A stretch of DNA of 64,000 nucleotides from Ascaris suum (taxonomy: Eukaryota > Nematoda > Chromadorea > Rhabditida > Ascarididae): assembly GCA_013433145.1 (NCBI GenBank), contig CM024181.1, positions 6,448,001 to 6,512,000 of the forward strand, in the 5' to 3' direction. Every line of letters begins with the position of its first letter. The first letter of the stretch is position 1. The notes beneath the pieces were generated by a model that was not told the origin of the DNA, did no database searches, and saw nothing but the letters and a program-made list of their open reading frames with translations. Positions 1 to 17,600 of this stretch are shown here, in pieces. The translations under genes were made by a program, and so were the position numbers.

Positions 1-31
1 AAAACTGTTACCTAGGCCCCCACCGGATCCC
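1..31 (+). CDS. possible 3' end of an exon cut by the window edge
   Basis: The first 31 bases are far richer in G+C than what follows and end in CCC|GTAAGG, a strong 5' splice site. Two of the three plus-strand frames are open to that point; one reads NCYLGPHRIP and the other KLLPRPPPDP. DNA beyond the donor is AT-rich and non-coding. Too little is visible to name a product. The minus strand is also open in places (a short MPYSLRDPVGA reading that ends in a stop), so the strand is not certain. Confidence 0.25.
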
Positions 32-33
32 GT

Positions 34-3000
34 AAGGAGTATGGCATGAAGACAGAAAAGCGCGTTGTACGAAACTTTTATATATGTGTGAACGCTTAGG
101 AAGCAATTTAAAGGAACACAATAGAGTTCATAATGAATGACGTGAAAAGAATGAATGACGTTCATAATAAAATGACACATAAATAAGGCAAAACATCAAA
201 AATATGTCGACGTTCTCGATAAAATTTCCATTCTTCATACAATTTATCAGAGGGCGGGCGGAGGAGAGGAGAGAGGTGGAGAGAGGATTCGAATTACCTC
301 AATGTAAAATCAAATAAAGTTTCATTGTTTTACGAAAAAAAGATCTATACAATTGATAAATTTCTAAACTCCATTACGTTTTAAAAAGTTTCCACAAGCA
401 AATAACCGGAAATATCGCGTATATTCAGCTGCAATGCAATATTTCTCGAACGACTAAAGTAGAAGAAAACCTTCTGCTGAAATTTCCTTGACAAGGAGAT
501 AAGTTGAAAAAACAAACTTGTATTCATTTCCGATTTTTGGCGATCACTTTATATCCCTTTTTGTTGTTCCTTCCGATTTCATCGATAAAACTTTCAAATA
601 TTTTTCATAAGATTTCCTATAGTAAAGAATGGAAATATGAGGATAATTACCATATCCTAGTATGGTACAGCATCTCATTTATATAGTACGGTATTGCTTT
701 AACATTCAAACAAATGAGAAAATGATAGAGAGGTATGCATTTGTACGTTGTACTCTTTTGTATGAGATACACTTTTGCAACCAATATGAATAACCCCTAA
801 ATTACCAACTATTCATAGAGTACACTCAATAATGCATCCATATTTTAATAACAAACTAGTCGCTCATAAAAATCTCTTAGCATAAGTTCTCTTTATATAT
901 GTTTTAGTGTCGAATTAATTGTAAAATAGTCTTGTGTATGCAAATTTTTAGACGCATTAAAATTTGCACATTTCAATTCATCTCGAGGTTGATAGTTGAA
1001 GAGACTTGAGAATCGAGAGCGGCACTCCACTGTAGCTTGCAATTACGGAATTTTGAACCCTAACTTCAATGGCTATCGGAATGAAATTATCGGAAAGTTC
1101 GAGAGAGATGGACAACGTAAATAAGTATCCACATATTCACAGAGAACATCGCTGCAGTGTATGAATTTAACACCGCCTTGCTCATACAAATATGTTTAAA
1201 ATCGGCAAGTGATAATTGAAAGGAACATAATTCAAGCCTTTCAGGAAATAGAAAATAATGACGAATACTGAATAAGGCCACTACAGCAAAGCATCAAAGC
1301 TAGAAGTATCAAATAGTATGAGGAGTTGATGACCTGTTGATGCATTACTTGGTTTCTTGGTGGTAACCGAATCAGAGGCCAACATTTTGCATATGTTTGT
1401 AAATGTGTCGTTATCGTTGATGCTCTAAGTAGTCTAGGCTAATTTGCTGTAATCTAGACATAACTGCAATGAATTGTTACTTTCTTCACCAGAAGGAGCC
1501 AATTAAGAATTTTACTTTTTTTCTCATCTCATATGTGATATTGAGAAAGTCCTCAATATCTGGGGCTAATCGACCAAATTACCTCATTATTTCTATAAAA
1601 ATAAAATAATAAAATGACTACCTAATTAATGCTTGAAAGTAATACGGGTCCACTATTACAGTCACATCTGTAAATACAGTAGCATTCAATCATAATTTAG
1701 TAAACCACTTTTTAGTATTTCTAAGAAGTAAGAGTTGTCTAAAAGTTCATATTTTATGAGTAGTTTCGGCCTTAATTTCAAACGAACAAGTAAATATAAC
1801 AAATCGATTATATAAATTGAATAAATTTCCATCTATAAATGAAAGCACTGAGGGCGATAACACGAAACGAGATCAATTCTCTAGTGGATTGTTTAGGTGC
1901 ACGTTTATGAGACTGAGGAAAATATTATCCCATCGCGAAAAGATGAAAAGTTTATACGATTTCTTTCATTTGTAAATATCAACTTTATTATATAATACTA
2001 AAAAAGTAATCGATGATAAGTGGATATTTGTTTTTTCAGTTGCAAACATTTTCTATAAATTTTAAAAAATGTATGTTAAAATATCAGTAATAGTAATTAT
2101 GATGAAATGTTGAAATTCCATTTTTCGAAGATCTTCGATAGTCAGCGTAGATAAACAGATAGATAAATAAATAGTAGAAGAAAAAACAACAAATATATAT
2201 ATTGCGATAATGCATCTCATAAATGCAGCTTTATAAAGGCATATGAAAAGCAAACGAATAGAAGGAATGAAAAAAAGTGATAATAAAAAATAAAATAATA
2301 ATAAATGTTGAGAAAATTTATCAAAATATCGACAAAAAATGTGAATAAAAATAGTTTTCTCTCACGAGTAACGATTATATTTTCACGGAATAACCTAATC
2401 AAACAGTTTTCTTTTCCTCAAAGTCTATTTTGATTGCTGCTTATTTGTTTATTTATTTGTCTGTGTGAGTGTGTTCGTCTGTTGGTTTGTTTTTTGAACA
2501 GACAATGCCACCGTTTAAATAAACAGAACGAGTTGTATTGATATAAATATTGTTGATGGTGCATCTTATTTTCTAACTAAATGACCGAAGTTACGCATTG
2601 AAAATATCTCTAAATAAATAAAATTATTTTTCTAACTAAATAATCGAAATTTTAATACTTAAATAGTAAAAAGTAATATTTACAGCTTCATAAGTCTTAC
2701 TTCTAAAATAAGCTATTCTCAGAAATTATTCTCAGAAATGTCCATAATTTTCTAAATTCTTTTTTTTAGATTTACTGAAAAGTTGTTTATTATGAAATAA
2801 ATTTTCTTCATGAAATATACACAAATCAAATTTATACTTTCAATATTTTTTCCACTTTAAGATCAAATAGTTTCGTATCGTTAAAAGGATAATTTGAATC
2901 GATATATCTTTCAATACTATAAATGAGTTCAAAAGTCTATGCAAATTTGGATGTTTGTGTATTAATTGTTTTCGAAATTAATAAATAGTAAAATACTTAT

Positions 3001-3876
3001 CTATAAAAAAAACCCTATGTAATCTTGCAGTATCTTTTCTGCATTATCAGGTGATAGGGAGAGGCGAATTGAAAATGTTGTTAAAACGATTACTCCCAGC
3101 TGTCAAAATATTAATCCACTTGTGGTCATTCTCAGATCACATAGCACAGCTTTTCGTTGGTCACCCTCAAAATGGTCAGTAGCATTTTGATAGCGTATAT
3201 ATTCTCATGTCGTTCTAAATGCAGTCATGTTACTGGAATGGTTGGGAGGGGGGGTTGGAGGGATGAGCAGTCAATAAAGCGAATTGCTTGTCGACTGTTT
3301 GTTGCAAAGAGGCGTGATACAGTTGCAACAACGACATCCATCCAGTCAAACCACATAATATTCAACAATGAAAAAGGACTTTTTATACATTGATTTCAAT
3401 TGAGTAATGGTTTGTTTTTGCGCGCTCGCTCTTCACATTTACTCCTGAGATATATCCGTCATGCATTCGTGGAGGGCAATATTTTATGCTTATACGTTTA
3501 TTATGTCAATTTGTCAATGCTCGTGAATTACATGAGATATGCATATGAAAATTTCTATCATTAATCAACACCGTAGAATTCTAAGCCCATGCATGATTCA
3601 ATATTTATATAGTGGATTATTTTAGAAGAAAATGCTCTATTTGCACCTTTTTATCGATGCATTTCATCATTTTTGATATTCGATTTAGTTCAATTGTTTG
3701 AAATGCTCATGCTTAATTAACGAATCAATTTATCATTTAGAAGCTTAGCGTTAGGACACCAAAAAAAAGAGCAAATTTCATTGATATGTGATAAGCTTGG
3801 CTGCGTTTACCAAATGAGAGGATTTGCGCTCCATTTCCCTATTCCATTTTTCAAGCCGTATTCAAGCTTCATATGA
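34..3876. other. AT-rich non-coding stretch
   Basis: No supported gene is visible on either strand. Short open frames are AT-driven, lack matching splice sites and have low-complexity translations. A 78-codon frame at 3157-3393 (+) contains an in-frame ATG followed by a mildly hydrophobic stretch, but also a poly-G run and no partner exons, so I do not call it. The stretch includes a polypurine run near 246-285 and a G-rich run at 3244-3262. Confidence 0.6.
3244..3262 (+). repeat. G-rich run with quadruplex potential
   Basis: Three runs of G (3, 7 and 3 bases, with a GG between) lie within 19 bases of plus-strand sequence. This is a borderline G-quadruplex pattern and stands out from the surrounding AT-rich DNA. 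Confidence 0.4.
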
Positions 3877-4026
3877 TATCGCTTGACATGTCTTTTCAAC
3901 GGAAGAAACGCAGAATTGATCGATGAGCAACCAGAAAATGTTCTTGATTGTGGAACTTGTACTGTCATTTTTGATGGTACTGCAATCTGGAATACGGCGA
4001 GTGGAGGAGATGTACGATGGAATTGA
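3877..4026 (+). pseudogene. orphan exon-like island, possibly a gene fragment
   Basis: A GC-raised island of about 300 bases contains a 49-codon plus-strand frame. Its translation has balanced, protein-like composition: it starts YRLTCLFNGRNAELI, continues through LDCGTCTVIFDG and ends TASGGDVRWN then TGA. Three cysteines and the spacing recall small extracellular cysteine-rich repeats of nematode secreted proteins, but that is only an impression. An in-frame stop lies just upstream, and the only AG sites inside are weak, so a normal acceptor is missing. An overlapping frame from the ATG at 3923 gives 73 residues with a hydrophobic start (FLIVELVLSFLMVL) that could mimic a signal peptide. The minus strand is also open. 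I read it as a decayed or isolated exon of unknown family. Confidence 0.3.
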
Positions 4027-4297
4027 CGGATCATGGAATGCCATCATTTTGTCTAGTCGGTATGAGTGGTTATATGGCCTGAGCATCGTTACAATTCAAG
4101 GTTTCCACTCTGTTCCAGTCGAATGGTCGAGCAGGTTTCAATAATCCATACAATCCAATGAGCAACAAATTTGCGGGATTATTCTCTAAGTAGATTCATT
4201 TAAAGTGTCCACATAATGAAGCACAAAAAATTTGATGCTTCACTAAGATTTTTGAGTGGATATTTTGCTCGACCGATCGCTATCGTATGACTCAAAT

Positions 4298-4462
4298 TTC
4301 ATTCCATTCCGTTTCATGCTATATAATCCTGCTCGACTGTATTCCATTTTATTCCGTTCCAATTCATCTCATTCCATTTTATTTCCTCCTATCTCACCTT
4401 ATTCCATCTTATTCCATTTCATTTCATTTCAATTCGTTTCACTCCCTCCTATTCCATTTTAT
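4298..4462 (+). repeat. degenerate TTCCA pentamer repeat
   Basis: The stretch is built from many imperfect copies of ATTCC/TTCCA, for example ATTCCATTTTATTCCGTTCC and later TTATTCCATCTTATTCCA. The open frames across it (rich in S, F, I, P) are by-products of the repeat. Confidence 0.7.
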
Positions 4463-10736
<6,274 letters not shown>

Positions 10737-10925
10737 CTATAGATTTACTGAAATAGATGACCAAATATATAGTAATATGTCATTATAAATAGGTGGCCAC
10801 TTATGGAAAGCAGCAGGTAGTAGTTCATTTCCGTCTGACACCTGAAGGATTGTTGTTTTTTCAAATTTAACGCATTTTTCGAAAGCCTCGATCGACTGCA
10901 GCAAATTTCCTCCACAAAAATTCAT
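10737..10925 (-). CDS. small hypothetical ORF, 62 residues
   Basis: An ATG-started minus-strand frame begins MNFCGGNLLQSIEAFEKCV and continues through ILQVSDGNELLPAAFHKW. Its composition is protein-like and its GC is above the surroundings. A TTCGTAAG site two bases before the ATG could serve as a splice or trans-splice acceptor, and a CAG|GTGTCA donor lies inside the frame, so it might be a first exon rather than a complete gene. I do not recognise a family and no partner exon is evident. A chance ORF is a real possibility. Confidence 0.22.
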   Translation of the reverse strand: MNFCGGNLLQSIEAFEKCVKFEKTTILQVSDGNELLPAAFHKWPPIYNDILLYIWSSISVNL

Positions 10926-11675
10926 TGCTTACGAATAGACAGACATATAGATAGACAAACAAACAGTCGCACACATACAATGTATAGTACAAAGGCTTTA
11001 ATTAGTTATTATGAAGGAATTTCCGTGATACTGGTTGTTTAGTTGAATGAATAAAGCGTCTCATATGTACGGATATTGTAGCTTATGTTAGGTTTCATTT
11101 TTGACGAATTTCTCCGTTAGCATATAGTGGTTATTTGAGCGCAAAAGCTTTTCATTATTGAACTGTGTTTGTTAATATATAGTTTATTTCGCCACTGAAA
11201 AGATTTTACTTGAAGAGTACTTAAGATTTTATTTATTTGTTTTTTAAATTCTATTATAGTTAGTTTATAATTGCTTACATTAAAACAACAATATTTACAG
11301 AATTTAGTTTTGCTTTTTAATTTGGAATTGGCGTTTCTTTTTATTAAATTGATGTTTAATTCGAAACTAAAAGATAAATAAGAGTCCAAGAATCACCTCC
11401 TTTCAGAGATTATGGTATTTCAGTATTAAGTAAATGGAAGCTTTGGGCTCTTTCACTGCTCAACAGAGCGAACGTAGTTATGCTAATCAGTGGTGCATCC
11501 TTTCGTAATAGGTGGATCACCATAGAAGAGGAGGAGTCGTCATGGAAAGGATTCAATTCATCATGGAATGAGGGGAAGGGGAAATAAAGAGACAGCAGAA
11601 ATCGATAGTTGATTCGGAGGTTGGTGATTACATCTCCGAAGAGATAGTAGATGCAGAAATAATTGCAGCACTGAA

Positions 11676-14600
11676 ATGAATTACTCGATGAAATGCTGGT
11701 CGGAGCGACATCAACTGCTATCCGGATCAACACTCGAGATGATCGTCTTTACGCTGCTCTTTCCGCCGATATGTATTCTTGGGATTGCGGGGAATACCCT
11801 CAACCTCATGGTACTTCTAAGTTCCGAAATGAGGTCGAGGTACTGCTTAACTCCTAATTTTTACTTCGTTCTCATAAACGGAAGTTACTAGGCTTCTATC
11901 TTCCATTCTTTGCACTTGAGAACAACCCGTTTAACGCAAAATTGCGAAAGGTAATAGAGGAAGAAGATGGAAGAAGTGGAAAAGGGTGTAGGAAGTAAAA
12001 GTTCAATGCTTGAAAGTAAACGTACTATTTAGAAAATTGAAACTGAGCCTTTCTTTAAGGAAAGAAGCGTCCGTTTATTTAGTACCATGAAAAAATTATG
12101 ATCTCTTTTGAGTTCTCATTAATAATACTTGCTCGTATTGCTGTTATGATTCTATTACATTGAACGGAGGCTACATTCTCAAAAAAAAAGAGCATTAGCT
12201 TAGAATAAGATTAAGATTGGAATTTTCTTTTGAGTCTTGGCTCAAAATTGATTATGATCGGAATTGATTCGATTCTCGGAATTTAATTTGATCCGTTCTT
12301 TCAGGATTGGTAAGCAAGCCGTTTAGGATGAGCTGAAAATGCCATTTTTTTTAAAAAAAATCTCTTATGAATCATTTCCAAAATTCTTTAATAATTTTCA
12401 TCTTTTCTATGAATACTTTTTAGAAGCTTTTGCACTATTTGTTAACCTTTAACAAAGTCAATAATAAAAGTAATATTTTATAAAGTATTTTCTTCAATTT
12501 AGATGACTAATTAAATAATCGACACCCATTTTTGAATTTAGAGCGAATTCACTATTGGCATGCCTCGCATTTTGTGATATCGTCTTTCTTTTATTAATGA
12601 TACCGCATTCGTTGGCAAATTTCAACGTATTCGCGTTGAATTATTTCTTTCGTTGGTATTATCTTAGCGCAAAAATTCATCTCATTACGTTGGCTAATTG
12701 GAGCTCTGCGGTCGCAATTTGGTATGTTTTATGAATATATCCAGTAATTTTTTTATTCACTAATAAAAAAAAATCTTTTTTTTTTGGTTTCCCTCCTATT
12801 CCCTTTTATGAGATAGAAATTGAAGATTTTTTTTCCGGTCCAATAACTCTTAAATATCATTAATTTTAATATTGTATGGTATTTTAATAGGCAAATCGTT
12901 ATCGATTTTCATATCAGCGGCGAAAAAAATTTCATATTATCCAATCGCGCTAAACGATAGAGATAATCTAATTATTGTTCGTTTTTTTTTTAAAATTGTT
13001 TTTTTTTCTAAATTTTCTGTTCGGCACCACAAGTTTTTAGAATTTTTCAACGTTTTATGAAGGTAAGACTAAAAGAATATCTTTAAAGACGAAATAAATA
13101 ATAAATGAGGAAACGTGCCATGGTAGATGGTTTAGTAATTTGTGTTTATATTTATTAATTTCATTTCATTTTAACGTCCCGAAGGGGGAAAATATACAAC
13201 GGTGCGAGCATGACATGAAGAGAAAGAACGAGCAAAACATTCGCAAAGCTATAATTTGGGCAAATAGACGTTTATTAAGTAAGGGCAGCAATAATGTGGT
13301 GGAGATCGAAACGATTTATCCACAGCTTAAAAGCTGAAGAAATTGGTGCTTTTAACGGCATCGCCGGGAAGCCGATTCTAGAATCGTACAACATAAAACT
13401 GGAAACTACACATAACATATCTATTGATGAGCTAAAATTGAAGCGCAAATCAGTTACAGGGAAGGACAAACTGAAATATTTCTGAAAGCTGGATGTCGGC
13501 AAAGCCGAGCATTATTTTATGACTGAGAATCAAGTCTAAATTGAGCATAAGTACTGTGTACTTCTTTTCAGTCACAAACTTACCTTTACAATATAATCGA
13601 TATGGCTAGCGGGAAAAGATCTATTAAGCAAGCCAAAAGAAGTGATCGAGGCCAGTTAATTTCATTTACCTCATGTTTGAATGAAAAGAAAAGTTTGCAA
13701 ATTTAAGTAGAAGGATATGCGCTTTCTAATTTCAGCCTATCGGAAAAACCGGCTGTTCAAATAGCCCAGGAAAAAAAAAGGCAAAATGAAGCTAATCGGC
13801 TCCATCTGATAATTACCTGAAATAGTTTCAGTTTATAATTTTATAATGTCTCTAAACAGCAGTAATTTATACTGGATATGATGAAGACCGAATTTAATTA
13901 ACATGGCCTCTATGATTTGCGAGTGGGAATAATTGTATCATCGAGGGTGGCAAGCACATATAATCATTAAAATTAGTAAATACAACACATAACTCAGTAC
14001 ATTATAAACCGGAAGAATATACTCATGGACGTAAATAAATGCTGCAACAAGCATTAATCCAAAACGAACAAGTGGTCGAGGCTACTTTACTGAAAAAAAA
14101 AGCCAGATATGCCGGAAGAGCCTCAAAATGCCTGAATCTTGATCTTTGTTATGCACACCGTATATTATCGAATAGAACCACACTGAAGTTATGTGCGTTT
14201 AGTCGATTCGATTTAAATAAGTTAAGCATTATTTGCAAAAAAAAAAAAGAGGAATCAAATCGAATCGCATCGAATGAATCGAAATTTTCAGGTTGGTTGT
14301 AGCGGTATGCGCCGAACGTGTAATGGGTATACGACATCCATTTCATACACGTGCTCATTGGTCACGTTATTGTACGGCGGCAATTGTTTTCACAATTGTT
14401 CTGCTTGCCGGTATGCTTACATTCTATAATAACTTCTCGCATATTTGTGTCGTCAAAGAATTCTGCAATCGTACACAGGTTATGGCCAAATGTTTCGACG
14501 TAACTCTCGATACGTTAGTTTATTTTCTACTACGTTTCCTTTCACCTATTATATTGTAGGCGATTGGCAATCCGTTTTTCTTCGCAAATCAGAAGCCATA

Positions 14601-17600
14601 TGTGGGATCGACCAACGGATTGCATATCGACCAAGCATATACGGCGATAAAACTTCCATAAATCTTGAAAACTCTTCTTCCAATTGCCATATAATTTTCA
14701 TATACCTTCATGAGGCTTTTTACACTGTTTCTATAAAATCTTTGGCCTTTTTTGAGCAATTTTTTGTCATGCAATCTCTAGGGTTACCTTTCACCAGGTG
14801 TCAATTCAACCTAAGCATTTCTGCAAATTTTTGATAATCTTAACAAAAAGAAGATGTTTTTTGCTTCCACTAAAAGCAAAATTTCGTGAATAAAAGTTTA
14901 ACATCATAAACTTATTTAATTTTTTTCCTCCTTTTCAATGTTTTCAATATTTTAGATGATTAACTAATAAACAGTAGCGGTTTCAATAGCACAACAATAG
15001 ATTTATACGATTTTCATCTAATAAAAAAGAAAATAAAAAGTCCCACTGGTAAATCGTAAAATATAATAGAAAATAAGAAGGAGAAAAGAAAAAAAAGTGA
15101 AGAAAAAAAGTCAAGGTGGTAAGAAATCTGTATGGGTAAAGGCTGAATTTGCTGTTCAATGAATAGTGATGCTTTAATCATCTCTCTAGTACAGAGCATA
15201 GATAGCAACAGTATAAATAACATAAATGCAACAAACTAAAACTGCATGGAAAACATAAAAACATTCATAAAATTATCTCTTACTTCTTCATATGTTTTGA
15301 TCCTCTCACTGGTGAAAACCTTACCATTTTGCAGTTAAATACTTACGATTTTCCCTATTTTGCCCTATTTTTTTCAGTGGCAGAAATTCAGATCAGCTAT
15401 TTAGTCAAAAAACTAGGTTCTGATTTAAATTTTTCTCTAAAAGCCGAGCAATTTAATTCATTGACTGTTTAGATGTGAGAGTGATGTGAGGCTTGGTACT
15501 ACAGCTGATCGTTTACAAATCGCTCATAGATAGGAGATAAACTACTAGAAGAAGTTTTTACTCGTTTACAGGTGTATTAGCCAAGCTTTAAAAGCTGCCC
15601 ACCTTTAAAAATTGTCCTTCACTCTTATTTTTTAGTACCGATTATCAACATCACACAACAAAAATAATTAGCCTATCATTCATATTAGCCTAATATTTAA
15701 ACATTCGATGAATTAAATAGCTCCGGTAGCGAATGCCATCGTACTTAAGAACTTTCTAATGGTTTACGTACCACGCTCGTTATCAGTGCCATTCCTCGAA
15801 CGCTGCTAAGGCATGCATTGACTGAACGCCAACTGAGTTCTCAATGCTTATTATATAAAACCATCGCATGATTCAACGACAACAGTAGAAGCAGTAAGAG
15901 TAAGAATAGTAGTAATAACACTAAAAACTTCAATTATATGTTAACAGTAATACAGTGCACTAAAAAATAACATAAATTCACGAAATTAGATTAGTATAGT
16001 TTAATGCAACGATAAATGAGGTTGGTTATTCTGAGGATAGCCGAGCTTATCTAATTACCTTCTGAAAACGGATGCATGTAGAATAAAAAAATATGAAGCG
16101 GTGATGTGAGCAGCGCTGTCCCAAATGCATGTAGAATTAAGCTTACATTTGCCCATAGCCGCAGGCTATAAGTTGACGTGGCAAGCAACGAAAAAAATCA
16201 TGATCAAATTCTGAAGGATCATGCGTACTTTTTTACTAATGGCAACAACGTCGATTCGCGTTGCATTATAGGACTGCAAAAGAAACAGCATTGCTTGGAA
16301 AATGGGCCAGATACAAAAGCAAAATCTAGGGGCTCAGTAACGCCGGCTAGGCCGAAACCAACGATCGACGCCTAACGATTTCGTCACCATGGCACCAGGT
16401 TAAAGGGCTCACAAATCAGCTGGGGCCTCATGAACGAATGGAAAATAGCGTATGAGTCGAATTATTAAGGAATTTGCCAAAAAGCAGCGAGCCGGATGAG
16501 CACGGATCTGATCGGATCGAGGTCAATCCGGATGTCCTGTCATATCATAGAGCAGCGTTTCTTGGCTTCCTCAACCGTTTGCAGGATGAACGTGCTTACT
16601 ATGGCGTAATGCATTTTCTAGCGGAATATTACTGTAAATTATGCACTAGTTTCCTTTAAAGGAAATGCACAATATTGAGTGATATCGTAGAGAGAAAACA
16701 TGCAGTAATAACACTGCTATTTGAGTGTACCTTTGTGATATACTTCTTAGGATTAGCTGTTATTGCAGCTCTCACTTGCTTAATGGGTTTATCACTCACT
16801 ACCACAAGCCCGCTCAATCATATAGGAGGTCCTATGTAGTTATCATCTGCTATGATAGGGTGAATTATTGACATGTTGAAATTTACATGAGGAAAAAAAG
16901 AACAAAAAAAATTTTTTTTTTCTTATTTATGGGAATATTTTTTGAAATTATTGATATTTTAGATGGCCTGGTAATCGTACAAATATAACACCCATGACAC
17001 ATCGCAATTATATTCGTTGGAGTATTATTGCGAACGCTGTATTTGTTGTGATCGTTCCGATCATTCTTTTAACTGGTAACGCTTTAAACTTCCTTAAATT
17101 TTAAATTAAAACACACCCACCGAGAGGAACAGCGAATATTTTTCACTCAGCTATTAATATAATCAACCACGATTGTATTTGAAGTTTTCATAAAAATCTT
17201 AGAATTTAAAAGAAAATGAAAAATGTGCGCCAAATTTAAATGATGTGAAAGTCGATCACCTCAAAAATTATGCAAGATGTACCAATATGTAAGTTTTGGA
17301 GAATTTGCATTGAAACACAGCCAATGTGAAATCGTATATAAATATTTCGCATTGTGGAACATTTCTGCATTAATGATGAAAATAGTTATTATTGCAAAAG
17401 ATCCATACGAAATAAACACATCCACTGCGAGGAAGAGGCGAAAATTTGCATTTGCAAGGTTTTGCAAACTTTGCAAATGTTTCGCAAACTTGCAAAAAAC
17501 AAATTTTACAAAGTTTCGCATATTATTGTTATGTGCCTCCAATATTTTTAATTATTTTTAATTATTATATGCAACAGATGTCTCCAAATAGCTATGTACT

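Noticed and set aside
11410..11733. 107-codon minus-strand frame
   Set aside because: It overlaps the first receptor exon in antisense and is explained by that exon's GC-rich sequence.
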